Under the pieces are notes generated by a model. The model had not been told where the DNA came from and did no database searches. It saw only the letters and a program-made list of their open reading frames with translations. Positions 16,718 through 24,288 of a stretch of 63,162 nucleotides of DNA are shown piece after piece. The stretch's first letter is position 1; each line of letters begins with the position of its first letter. A program made the position numbers and the translations under genes. Source of the DNA: an uncultured Collinsella sp. (GTDB taxonomy: Bacteria; Actinomycetota; Coriobacteriia; Coriobacteriales; Coriobacteriaceae); assembly GCA_958415665.1 (NCBI GenBank), contig CATYZK010000010.1, positions 1 through 63,162 on the forward strand, in the 5' to 3' direction.

Positions 16718-17464
16718 ATGGAAAAGCTGGGAGTTATCGGCGGCATGGGCGCCGAGGCCACGTCGTATTACTACGACCAGGTAGTGCGTCATACGGCTGC
16801 TGCCTGCGATCAGGATCATATCGACATGGTGGTGCTCTCCAAGTCGACCATGCCCGACCGCACGCTGGCCATTAAGACCGGCGAGCACGCCAAGCTGCTG
16901 GCGACCATGAAAGAGTGTGCCCAGGCACTCGAGTCGCTGGGCTGTGCGCACATTGCCATTCCCTGCAACACGTCACACTACTTCTACGACCAGATCCAGT
17001 CGTTTACGAAGGTGCCGATTATCCACATGCCGCGTGAGTCGGTGCGCTATGCCCTTGCGGGTGCGGTGATGGGGGAGTGCGAGTTCGACCCCAACCTGAG
17101 TATGCCGGCCGAGCCGGTGCGCAAGATTGGCATCATGGGCACCGACGGAACCGTGGGCGCGGGCGTCTACGGCCGCGAATGCGAGGCTGCGGGTGTTGAG
17201 GTCGTCTATCCCAGCGAGAAACGTCAGAACGATGTGATGTCGCTTATCTACGATGATGTGAAAGCCGGACGTGAGCCCGATATGGATAAGTTCGACCGCG
17301 TGATGTGGGAGTTCGCCCGTAGCGGCTGCGACCGTGTCATTCTGGCCTGCACCGAGCTATCGGTGCTGCAGAAGTATCGAGAGATGCCCGAGATCACCCT
17401 CGATGCTATGGATGTCCTGGTGCGCGAATCCATCATCCGCAGCGGCGTCCCCTACCGCCTCTAG
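16718..17464 (+). CDS. Aspartate/glutamate racemase family protein
   Basis: A 248-aa cofactor-independent racemase of the aspartate/glutamate/hydantoin superfamily. The two catalytic Cys are in IAIPCNTSHYFYD (about residue 84) and VILACTELSVL (about residue 212). The N-terminal MEKLGVIGGMGAEATSYY is typical of the aspartate racemase branch. The start at 16718 follows a perfect AGGAGG. Downstream of the ATP-grasp ligase, it probably makes the D-aspartate that the ligase consumes. That coupling is inference. An intrinsic terminator follows. Confidence 0.85.
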   Translation: MEKLGVIGGMGAEATSYYYDQVVRHTAAACDQDHIDMVVLSKSTMPDRTLAIKTGEHAKLLATMKECAQALESLGCAHIAIPCNTSHYFYDQIQSFTKVPIIHMPRESVRYALAGAVMGECEFDPNLSMPAEPVRKIGIMGTDGTVGAGVYGRECEAAGVEVVYPSEKRQNDVMSLIYDDVKAGREPDMDKFDRVMWEFARSGCDRVILACTELSVLQKYREMPEITLDAMDVLVRESIIRSGVPYRL

Positions 17465-17523
17465 CTTCCGACCCGTCAAAAAGGGACAGGTTAATTTTGG
17501 TAGGTTTTATCTGGTGAAACAAT

Positions 17524-17561
17524 AAAGGCCTCGGCTCGTTTGGTGCGAGCCGAGGCCTTTT
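17524..17561. terminator. Intrinsic terminator between racemase and ecfT
   Basis: AAAGGCCTCGGCTCG and CGAGCCGAGGCCTTTT pair perfectly around a seven-base loop. With T on one flank and A on the other it can serve both convergent genes. Confidence 0.9.
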
Positions 17562-17589
17562 GCGTTGGGCGGTTGCTGTCGGTGGCGAA

Positions 17590-18336
17590 CTAGAACAGGA
17601 AGCCGATGGCGATGAGGGCGATGCTGACGATGAGCACGGCGATGTCCAGGCCCTTGATGGGGTAGCGCTTGTACGAGCTGGCGCGTGTACGCAGATAGAA
17701 GCCGCGCTGTTCTGCCGCCAAGGCTGTGGCATCGGTCTTGCCCACGCTCGAGATGAGCAGTGGCACGCACAGTGGCAGCATGAGCTTAAGCTTCTTGATG
17801 GGGTTCTTGGTGTCGTACTCGACGCCGCGTGCGGTCTGCGCTTCCATGATGGCGTTCATCTCCTGACCAAACACCGGAACAAAGCGCAGCGCCGTGGTAA
17901 AGGTGAAGGCATAGCGATACGGTACGTGCAGCACCTCGACGCAGGCGTTGGCAAGGTCGTTGAGCTTGGTCACCATGAGCATGAGGATGAGTGGTAACGC
18001 CACGCCCAGCAGGCGCAGACAGGCCTTCGATCCTGTGATGAGGCCCGTGTCGGTGATAAAGCCCCACACCACGTTGCCATCGCGCATAAAGGCTAGCTGG
18101 AGTACCAGCATGATAAGCGCGAGCGGAATCAGCAACTTGAGCAACGAGAACAGACGGTCGACGACGCCGGCATAGGCACCCAGCGCAAGGGTGAGTGCCA
18201 AAAAGCCCAGCAGCGCCACGTAGGTGTCGGACAAGAAGATGCCGACGATGATGGCGGCGGCGAGGCCCAGTTTGACGACGGGGTTCAGGCGATGCAGCAG
18301 CGTATCGCCCGGCATGTAGTCGATGACGTTAACCAC
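17590..18336 (-). CDS. ecfT: ECF transporter transmembrane component EcfT
   Basis: A 248-aa integral membrane EcfT, the scaffold that couples S components to the ATPases. About five to six hydrophobic helices are seen. The coupling-helix motifs are EAQTARGVEYDT and EQRGFYLRTR (the two x-A-R-G-like motifs that contact the ATPases). GTG at 18336 is taken as start because AAGGAG lies ten bases before it and the stop of the ATPase gene overlaps it by eight bases. An upstream ATG at 18369 would extend 11 residues into the ATPase gene. It is the last gene of the Trp-attenuated module. Confidence 0.9.
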   Translation of the reverse strand: MVNVIDYMPGDTLLHRLNPVVKLGLAAAIIVGIFLSDTYVALLGFLALTLALGAYAGVVDRLFSLLKLLIPLALIMLVLQLAFMRDGNVVWGFITDTGLITGSKACLRLLGVALPLILMLMVTKLNDLANACVEVLHVPYRYAFTFTTALRFVPVFGQEMNAIMEAQTARGVEYDTKNPIKKLKLMLPLCVPLLISSVGKTDATALAAEQRGFYLRTRASSYKRYPIKGLDIAVLIVSIALIAIGFLF

Positions 18337-20080
18337 GGTGGACCATCTCCTTGGTAATTCGAACGACATCGGTGACCTCGCTCACCTGCGCAAAAGCGGG
18401 AGAGACGGAGGATGCCAGGCGACGAGAAAGCTCTATGACCTGGGGTGGCTCAACGTAGGCTCGCTGCATGAGATCGATGTTCGAGAATAGCTCGTGCGTG
18501 CGGCCGCGGCCGAGGATGCGACCGTCGGCCATTACTACGATACGCTCGGCAAAGTCGGAAACAACTTCCATATCGTGGCAGACCATGATAACGGCGCAGC
18601 CGCGCTCGGCCATGGTGCGCACCGTTTCCATGACGGTCATGCACTCGCGGTAATCAAGGCCGCTCGTGGGCTCGTCGAGCACGACGATCTTGGGCTCAAC
18701 CACTACGACGGAGGCAAGCGCCACCATTTGTCGCTGGCCGCGCGAAAGTGAGAAAGGTGCCTCATCGGCAGGCAGGCCAAAGCGGTCGATAACGAGTTGA
18801 GCACGACGCAGAGCCTCGGCACGGTCGATGCCGGCAAGCTCCAGGCCAAAAGCGACCTCGTCGAGTACGGTATCCTTGCAGATCTGGCGGTCGGGGTTTT
18901 GGAAGAGGGTTGCGACTTCGCGGGCAATGCGGCTCGTGGGAACGGCTGCGGTATCCAGTCCCGTGACGCGCGCGCTGCCCGAGGCGGGTTTAAGCAGGCC
19001 CGTGAGCAGCTTGGTGAGCGTGGTCTTGCCGGCACCGTTTTGGCCGACGATGCCCACGAGCTCGCCGGGATAGAGGGTCAGGTTGAGGTCGTGGACGGCG
19101 GCGCCGCCATTGGGATAGGCAAACTCAACATGGTCGAAGGTGAGCACGGGCTCGGCGTCCTTGGCGTGCGGGCGCAACGACGGTGCGTGCGGTGAGCCGG
19201 CGGGTGCCTGAATGTCGTTGCTTACGTGTGCGGGGTCGACGATGCCCGAAATCAGGCGCTCGGCCTCATCGACATCCAAGCAAGGGGTACCGCTTACCAG
19301 GCCATCGGCCTCGAGGCTATTGAAGATACGCGTGACGCGAGGGCAGTCGACGCCGATGGCACGGAGCTCGTCGGTATGCGCGAAGACCTCGTGTGGCTCG
19401 CCCTGCAGCGCGATTTCGCCATGGTTGAGCACGAGCACGCGGTTGCAGTACTCCGAGAGCAGGGCGACCTTTTGCTCAACGACGACGATGGTGATTCCAA
19501 GTGCGCGGTTTGCCTCACGCAGCGTCTCGAAGACCAACGTGGAGCTGGCGGGGTCGAGTGCCGCGGTGGGCTCGTCGAGAACCAAGACGCGCGGACGCAT
19601 GGCGAGGATGGCGGCGATGGCTACCTTTTGCTTCTGTCCGCCCGAGAGGGTGGCGATCTCGCGGTCGCGCAGGTCGCTGATGCCGACGGTCTCGAGCGTT
19701 TCGCTCACGCGCTGCTCGATCTGGTCGTGGGGAACGCCAAAGTTCTCGAGGCCAAAGAGCATCTCGTCCTCGACGACCGAGGCGACCATCTGCGTGTCGA
19801 TATCCTGCAGCACACTGCCGACGATTTGCGACACGTCGGTGAGCGAGGCTTCGCAGGTGTCGTGGCCGTCAACCATGACGGACCCAAAGAACGTGCCGGT
19901 GTAGTGGTGGGGCACGGCACCCGACAGGCAGGCGGCAAGCGTGGACTTGCCGGCGCCCGAGGGCCCGATGATGCCGATGAAATCTCCCTTGTTCACGCTG
20001 AGCGAGATGTGGCTGAGCGCCTGCTCGGTCTGCGTGCCATAGGAGAACGAGACATCGTCGACGTTGATGATCGTTTCCAT
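18329..20080 (-). CDS. ECF transporter double ATPase (EcfA1-EcfA2 fusion)
   Basis: A 583-aa protein with two complete ABC ATPase domains in one chain. Domain 1 (about 1-245) has GPSGAGKST, signature LSGGQKQ and Walker B VLVLDEPTAALD. Domain 2 (about 310-555) has GQNGAGKTT, LSRGQRQ and IVVLDEPTSGLD. A linker of about 60 residues joins them. In most bacteria EcfA and EcfA' are separate genes of about 280 aa each, so this is the fused layout. It powers uptake through EcfT and the S components upstream. The start has AAAGG seven bases upstream. The stop overlaps ecfT by eight bases. Confidence 0.93.
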   Translation of the reverse strand: METIINVDDVSFSYGTQTEQALSHISLSVNKGDFIGIIGPSGAGKSTLAACLSGAVPHHYTGTFFGSVMVDGHDTCEASLTDVSQIVGSVLQDIDTQMVASVVEDEMLFGLENFGVPHDQIEQRVSETLETVGISDLRDREIATLSGGQKQKVAIAAILAMRPRVLVLDEPTAALDPASSTLVFETLREANRALGITIVVVEQKVALLSEYCNRVLVLNHGEIALQGEPHEVFAHTDELRAIGVDCPRVTRIFNSLEADGLVSGTPCLDVDEAERLISGIVDPAHVSNDIQAPAGSPHAPSLRPHAKDAEPVLTFDHVEFAYPNGGAAVHDLNLTLYPGELVGIVGQNGAGKTTLTKLLTGLLKPASGSARVTGLDTAAVPTSRIAREVATLFQNPDRQICKDTVLDEVAFGLELAGIDRAEALRRAQLVIDRFGLPADEAPFSLSRGQRQMVALASVVVVEPKIVVLDEPTSGLDYRECMTVMETVRTMAERGCAVIMVCHDMEVVSDFAERIVVMADGRILGRGRTHELFSNIDLMQRAYVEPPQVIELSRRLASSVSPAFAQVSEVTDVVRITKEMVHRG

Positions 20081-20100
20081 GGATACCTTTCATAGTCATT

Positions 20101-20198
20101 GGGGACGTTCTTACATGACTAGTCGTTTGAGAACGTCCCCAAGAGCTAGTTGTTTGGGACAGTCTTTGATGACGGGGCCGTGGAGTTGCGGCCCCGTC
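20101..20198. other. Two hairpins between the S component and the ATPase gene
   Basis: GGGGACGTTCT and AGAACGTCCCC pair across 20101-20140 (with GACTAGTC inside), and GACGGGGCCG/CGGCCCCGTC pair across 20171-20198. Neither has a T tract on the minus strand. They may tune expression or transcript processing between the genes. Confidence 0.65.
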
Positions 20199-20210
20199 CA
20201 TCATATCAGG

Positions 20211-20762
20211 CTATTTGTTGAGCACCTTGCGGAGGGGGAAGAAGAGGGCCTGGACCACGACGGCGTTGAAGACGGCAGTGCCGAGCACGATGGGCACCTT
20301 GGCGAGCGCCGTGGGCAGCGCGGCACCCATGATGACGGTGCCCAGGACGGCGAAGAGGACACCCGAGACCAGGGTGGTGAGCAGACCGGCGATGAAGGGA
20401 TTGACCTTGCTGCCGCCGATGTTTGACTTAACGAGCGCTGCCATCGTCAGCGCGCCGGCAAGCTCGGTGACAAAGTTGAGGCCAGGGATTGACGTAGTGA
20501 TCTGGATAACGGCTGCCGACAGGATGCCAAAGATGGCAGCCTGGGCAAAGCTCGCCTGCGTGAGCGCGATGGCTAGGGCATAGGCGGCAATGATGAACTG
20601 CGGCTTAATGCCCGTGACGGCCAGGGCATTGCCTACGGTCATGTTGAGGATAAAGCCGGCGGCAAGCAGGACGGCGAGCAGGACCAACGAGGTGATATCG
20701 AGGATGCCTTTGTCTGAGGTGGCGTTGGCTGAGATGGTGCGGGCTTGGGTGTTGGTGGCCAT
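20211..20762 (-). CDS. ECF substrate-binding component, TrpP-like (second S component)
   Basis: A 183-aa membrane protein with about five to six hydrophobic segments, a paralogue of the next gene upstream. Shared features are LAVLLAAGFILNMTVGNAL, GILSAAVIQITTS and a C-terminal SGVLFAVLGTVIMG then GTAVFNAVVVQALFF. The fold and length (180-200 aa) fit ECF S components, and the pattern resembles TrpP-type tryptophan transporters. A substrate different from that of the paralogue is possible. It lies between the first S component and the ATPase gene, behind the Trp attenuator. Confidence 0.75.
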   Translation of the reverse strand: MATNTQARTISANATSDKGILDITSLVLLAVLLAAGFILNMTVGNALAVTGIKPQFIIAAYALAIALTQASFAQAAIFGILSAAVIQITTSIPGLNFVTELAGALTMAALVKSNIGGSKVNPFIAGLLTTLVSGVLFAVLGTVIMGAALPTALAKVPIVLGTAVFNAVVVQALFFPLRKVLNK

Positions 20763-20864
20763 GATGTTCTCCTTAAGGTGAGATTTGAGATAAGAGTGTC
20801 CTGGACCCCCACGAAAGGGGCTAAATCGGAAAGGGGATCAATTTTGAATAATGGAGCACGGAGA

Positions 20865-20965
20865 CGGCTTTACGAGGGGCCCCTGGTTGGCGCGAAAGAG
20901 GAGCGAAGCGTACTTGGGTGCGCGAGCGACGAATGAACGCCAAGATGGGGTGGCTCGTAAAGCCG
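20865..20965. repeat. Dispersed hairpin element, copy B
   Basis: A 101-bp element closed by perfect 12-bp arms, CGGCTTTACGAG (20865-20876) and CTCGTAAAGCCG (20954-20965), with TTGGCG/CGCCAA inside. Its centre GCGAAAGAGGAGCGAAGCGT and following bases match copy A (2494-2591) closely. It lies inside an operon, between the two S-component genes, so it would be transcribed. Confidence 0.75.
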
Positions 20966-20971
20966 AGCGGG

Positions 20972-21544
20972 TTAGTTGAGCTTCAGGGCCTTCTGGATGG
21001 GCAGGTAGAGGGCACCGACCAGAATGGCGTTAAAGACGGCGGTCATGGCGACGACGGGCAGCATGGCGGCGGCGAGCTCGCCTACCACGCCGAGCATGGC
21101 CATCTTGATGACCATGAAGATGACACCTGAGACAAAGGTGGTCAGGAAGGTTGCGACAATGGCGATGGCGGGCTTGACCTGACCGTTCTTGCCGGCGGCG
21201 TTGACGATGCCGGCCATGAGCATGGCGGCGATGCCCTCGGCGGCAAAATCGACGAACGGCGAAGTGGTGGTGATCTGGATCACGGCAGCCGAGATGAGGC
21301 CAATGACGAGCGCCTGGCCGATGTTGGGGCGAACGACCAGGATGGTGAGGCAGAAGGCCGAGATGATGAACTCGGGGCTGATCATGCCGCCCGAGATGCC
21401 CGAGATGGCCTTGCCGACGGTGAAGTTGAGGATGAAGCCGGCGGCGAGCAGGATGGCGAGCAGGACGAGGGCGCGGACATCGAGTTTGCCGCGATCGGCG
21501 GTCTGGACGGTGCGGGGCTGGGTGGCGGTGGTGTTCTGAGACAT
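20972..21544 (-). CDS. ECF substrate-binding component, TrpP-like (first S component)
   Basis: A 190-aa membrane protein with about six hydrophobic segments. The order of motifs (ISGGMISPEFIISAF, GLISAAVIQITTTSP, TFVSGVIFMVIKM, VFNAILVGALYLPIQKAL) follows TrpP/YhaG-type tryptophan transporters, which are ECF-like S proteins. The leader peptide upstream contains three consecutive Trp codons, which independently points to tryptophan as cargo or signal. Start 21544 has GAAAGGA upstream; an ATG at 21574 would add ten residues. The first 30 residues are a soluble Thr/Gln-rich tail. Confidence 0.8.
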   Translation of the reverse strand: MSQNTTATQPRTVQTADRGKLDVRALVLLAILLAAGFILNFTVGKAISGISGGMISPEFIISAFCLTILVVRPNIGQALVIGLISAAVIQITTTSPFVDFAAEGIAAMLMAGIVNAAGKNGQVKPAIAIVATFLTTFVSGVIFMVIKMAMLGVVGELAAAMLPVVAMTAVFNAILVGALYLPIQKALKLN

Positions 21545-21620
21545 GGTGAAAATCCTTTCGGAAGGGGATTGCAAGAGAAAAGCGGAGGCGCGTGATGCGA
21601 ATGCGATCGGGCTCGAGATA

Positions 21621-21654
21621 GAAAAAGGCCCCCGGTCGAAACCGGAGGCCTTCC
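21621..21654 (-). terminator. Attenuator terminator of the Trp-leader ECF operon
   Basis: On the minus strand GGAAGGCCTCCGGT, a TTCG loop and ACCGGGGGCCTTTTTC form a GC-rich stem with a T run. It lies between the leader peptide and the first S-component gene. CGGTCGA, just before the leader stop, is complementary to TCGACCG in this hairpin and can disrupt it. Confidence 0.85.
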
Positions 21655-21688
21655 AATCACCTAGAGCGCAAAAACAGGCGTGAGGGAC

Positions 21689-21757
21689 TCACTGTCGACC
21701 GATCGTATTCGCATCACGCCACCACCAGTTGTTGAGAGACTTCATCGTGTTCTTCAT
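21689..21757 (-). CDS. Trp leader peptide (22 codons, three tandem Trp)
   Basis: A 22-residue open reading frame, MKNTMKSLNNWWWRDANTIG then RQ, with AAAGGAG eight bases before the ATG. Codons 11-13 are TGG TGG TGG. The stop is followed by a small GTGAG/CTCAC hairpin and then an intrinsic terminator. GGCGTGA, spanning the end of the last Trp codon and the following codons, is complementary to TCACGCC just after the stop. This is the architecture of ribosome-mediated transcription attenuation. When charged tRNA-Trp is short, the ribosome would stall at the Trp codons and let the anti-terminator form. It controls the ECF module downstream. Confidence 0.9.
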   Translation of the reverse strand: MKNTMKSLNNWWWRDANTIGRQ

Positions 21758-21815
21758 GTTGGTGGCTCCTTTCGTGATGCCGTGGCGCGGTCGCACCTTG
21801 TTGCTGTTGCGCTGC

Positions 21816-21864
21816 ACTATAGCACAGCGAAGTGTGTGCGGGGAAATCTTTTTTAAAAAGATTT
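21816..21864 (-). promoter_or_regulatory. Putative promoter of the Trp leader and terminator of the C69 gene
   Basis: TATAGT (21821-21816 on the minus strand) lies about 60 bp before the leader ATG; a weak TTCCCC sits 18 bp upstream. The palindrome GAAATCTTTTT.AAAAAGATTTC at 21842-21864 has the A/T character of a terminator for the C69 gene that ends at 21944. Confidence 0.4.
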
Positions 21865-21943
21865 CAGGCGGGTTTCCCGTCGGTCAAAAAGGCGGGTTAA
21901 GTGGGCGTGGTGACTCATGTGCCCCGCCCGCTCAGCTAAGACG

Positions 21944-23878
21944 TTACTCCTTATTGCGACGGTAGAGGAAGTAACCGCCCGCGGAGATGACGGCAACGCC
22001 AGCGATGGCGAATGCAGCCACCATGCGGCCATCAAAACGATCGCCAGTGGTGGGCAGGCCGCCCTTGGTGTTCGTCTTGTTGGTGGTTACCGTGGTCGTG
22101 GTGTCCGACTTGCCAGGCTTCTCGGGCTTGGTGGTGGGCTGCTCGGGCTTAGCGGGCTGTTCGGGCTTAGCGGGCTGCTCGGGGGTACCGGGCTGTTCGG
22201 GAGTTCCGGGCTGATCCGGGGTCACCGGGTCGGTGGCAAGAGTGTCCTTGGCATAGGTGATGGACACCTTGAGGCCGTTGGTCTCGGTGTTCAGGTCGCT
22301 CGGGGTGAAGGGCTGGTCGAAGTTTTCGGCCTTCTGATAGGCGCGCATCTCCTGGAGCAGGGCCTTGCACTTGACGTAGGTGTTCTCGGTAGCAGCCTTG
22401 CCGGCCTTGTTGGCCAGGGCAGTGCGGCCCTCGGTGGTCGTCTCGGCCAGCATGGCGGCGTCAACTTCCTTGTTCTGCTCGATGAGCTCGTTCTGGAGCG
22501 CATCGAGGTAGGCACGGACGCTGATACCAAGGGTGTCAGGGTTCTCAAAGCAGAGCGAGCTGATGTCCATGAGGACGTAGTTGATGGAGTTTTCGGGCTC
22601 CTCGTTGTACACGACGTCAGTCTGTTTGCAGTGATCGAAGGAGACAGTCTGATCGCTGAAGTAGGGGCTAACTTCGGTTATCAGGGCAGAGTACAGCGGG
22701 ATGGCAACAGAGTATGCGGCGCGGGAGAGCATTTCCCACTGGATGGTAGCGACCTGGGGGTCAAGGCCACGACGAATCTGGAAGAGGTTGATCTCGGTGT
22801 TGCGCTCGGTGCCGATGGCGTAGACACCATCGGTGACCGCGTTGAGTCCGGGAACGTTCTCGCCGCGGTTGCCAAAGGCACGAATCAGCTCAAAGGTGCT
22901 CCAGCCAGACTTGCCAGGCTTGAAGAACAGGGGCTGAATTTCGCTGACGGCTGCGCCGGTACCATCCTCGTCTTTAACGATGGTGTAGTCCTTGTCCTTG
23001 ATTAGCGGGTTCATGAAGTAGTCTCGGCCTTGGACATAGCGAGTCCACTGATGCCTGCCGCTTTCAGTGATTCTCTCGCCATAGGTCTTGGCAACGTCGA
23101 ACTGGCCGTCATCGAAGTACTTGGCGAAGCCTTTTTCTTCGGGCATGGTCTGAATGCTCTCGGAGTGGAGGCAGTTCTCGGCGTCGTCGAGGTCGATGTC
23201 GTAGTTAAGGTTGCCTATGTTGGGGTTGACCGAGGCGATGTCGTCGGTGAGCTTCATGGCGATCCACTGATGGCCAGAAAGCGCGGCGAACAGCCAGGTC
23301 TCGTTGTTGTCGGCGATGATGACCTGGTCGTTGGCGCAGGTCCCCTGCTCGTCGATCAGGCTTCCGATGAGTTCGACGCCCTCGCGTGCCGTGGCGCTCT
23401 CGCCCAGGATGACGCTGGCGTAGCTATACTCGCCGATACCGGTCTCCTCGGTGATGGGGTCGGCCTCCTCGGCCTTCTCGTTGTAGGAGGTACTCAGCGT
23501 GGCAGAGCAGGAAACGCCCTTCTCGTTGATGCCGGCCTCGGAATAAGCGTCATAGCGATCTTCCCACTGCGAGGGATTGTCGCGAACGAAGGTGTAGCGG
23601 TAGGTTGCGCCCTTGGACTTGTAGTCGAAGCCGGACTCGAGCGAAGTGTACTCGGTGCCGTCCTTGTGCGCGGGCTCGATGCCAAAGTGCTTGAGGTAGC
23701 GCGTACCAAAGTCTTCTGCGCGGCCGTAGTACGTGTTGCCGTCTGCCGTGAGCTTGCTGCCCATGTAAATCTGGGTGCAGGCAAGCGCTGAAGTCGGCAT
23801 GGCCATAATGGCCGCAGCTCCAAATGCAAGGCCGCAGCCAAGCTTTTTGAGCGTGTTGACAGGATGAGTAAACCTCAT
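21944..23878 (-). CDS. Cell-wall-anchored C69 family dipeptidase
   Basis: A 644-aa secreted Ntn-hydrolase peptidase (C69, PepD/dipeptidase A family). A signal sequence (about 1-33) ends at SALA, leaving ACTQIYMGSK, so the mature protein starts at or near the family's catalytic Cys. YYGRAEDFG and GVSCSATLST follow as in the family. The C-terminus has six-residue Pro-Glu-Gln-Pro repeats (about 555-595), then LPTTG, a hydrophobic helix and YRRNKE, a complete sortase anchor. It probably cleaves dipeptides at the cell surface. Start 23878 is chosen because GGGAGGG precedes it; 20 upstream residues look non-coding. Confidence 0.9.
   Translation of the reverse strand: MRFTHPVNTLKKLGCGLAFGAAAIMAMPTSALACTQIYMGSKLTADGNTYYGRAEDFGTRYLKHFGIEPAHKDGTEYTSLESGFDYKSKGATYRYTFVRDNPSQWEDRYDAYSEAGINEKGVSCSATLSTSYNEKAEEADPITEETGIGEYSYASVILGESATAREGVELIGSLIDEQGTCANDQVIIADNNETWLFAALSGHQWIAMKLTDDIASVNPNIGNLNYDIDLDDAENCLHSESIQTMPEEKGFAKYFDDGQFDVAKTYGERITESGRHQWTRYVQGRDYFMNPLIKDKDYTIVKDEDGTGAAVSEIQPLFFKPGKSGWSTFELIRAFGNRGENVPGLNAVTDGVYAIGTERNTEINLFQIRRGLDPQVATIQWEMLSRAAYSVAIPLYSALITEVSPYFSDQTVSFDHCKQTDVVYNEEPENSINYVLMDISSLCFENPDTLGISVRAYLDALQNELIEQNKEVDAAMLAETTTEGRTALANKAGKAATENTYVKCKALLQEMRAYQKAENFDQPFTPSDLNTETNGLKVSITYAKDTLATDPVTPDQPGTPEQPGTPEQPAKPEQPAKPEQPTTKPEKPGKSDTTTTVTTNKTNTKGGLPTTGDRFDGRMVAAFAIAGVAVISAGGYFLYRRNKE
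22136..22225 (-). repeat. Five 18-bp tandem repeats encoding the PEQP stalk
   Basis: Five consecutive 18-bp units (plus-strand form GGGCTGYTCGGGCTTAGC, decaying toward the last unit) encode hexapeptides of the PEQPAK/PEQPGT type before the LPTTG anchor. Copy number could vary between strains by slippage. Confidence 0.8.
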
Positions 23879-24106
23879 AATCCCTCCCAACGGTTGAAAC
23901 CCCGCACAACCGTGCGAGATTCCAGCTAATAAATACACCTATTAGCCTATCGGAAGTTGAAATAGTATTCATCAACTTTGATTAAATACTCGATAAGCGT
24001 TCTAAAATATGCGATAAGCGGATAAGAATACTCATTTTGTGGCTTTAGTTAAATAAAGGCACCCTGCAATTACTCTACCTTGATAAAGCACATGGCTGGG
24101 TCGCAA

Positions 24107-24152
24107 AGAAAAAATCCCCCGCTGTTTGGCAAATGCATAAACAGCGGGGGAG
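24107..24152 (-). terminator. Intrinsic terminator after the lipid kinase / small peptide genes
   Basis: On the minus strand TCCCCCGCTGTTT and AAACAGCGGGGGA pair around ATGCATTTGCC and are followed by TTTTTTC. The rest of the 308-bp gap (23879-24186) is AT-rich and probably holds the C69 promoter; I see no gene there. Confidence 0.88.
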
Positions 24153-24186
24153 ACGATAATTGGATGAGTATCATACCAATGTGGAA

Positions 24187-24279
24187 TTATTTCTTCCGGC
24201 GGTGGATCACGTTGATCGCATAGCCGACGAGCATGGCCAGAACAATGACGATAAAGCCGAGCAGGGGATTGTCGTTCAT
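24187..24279 (-). CDS. 30-aa single-span membrane peptide
   Basis: A 30-residue reading frame, MNDNPLLGFIVIVLAMLVGY then AINVIHRRKK. It has AGGAGG five bases before the ATG, one hydrophobic helix (about residues 7-24) and a basic C-terminal tail. The stop is followed by a terminator 35 bp on. It begins 9 bp after the lipid kinase gene, so the two are co-transcribed. I do not recognise a family. The strong ribosome-binding site and clean transmembrane design argue that it is real. Confidence 0.65.
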   Translation of the reverse strand: MNDNPLLGFIVIVLAMLVGYAINVIHRRKK

Positions 24280-24288
24280 GGGGTCCTC

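Noticed and set aside
15359..16951. A 530-codon minus-strand frame opposite the ATP-grasp ligase
   Set aside because: It is a shadow of a well-supported gene; the translation is His/Leu/Val-rich without motifs.
17465..17523. GGGACAGGTTAATTTTGGTAGG-like sequence after the racemase as a repeat element
   Set aside because: It has the look of a dispersed intergenic sequence, but only one copy is in the window and it forms no hairpin.
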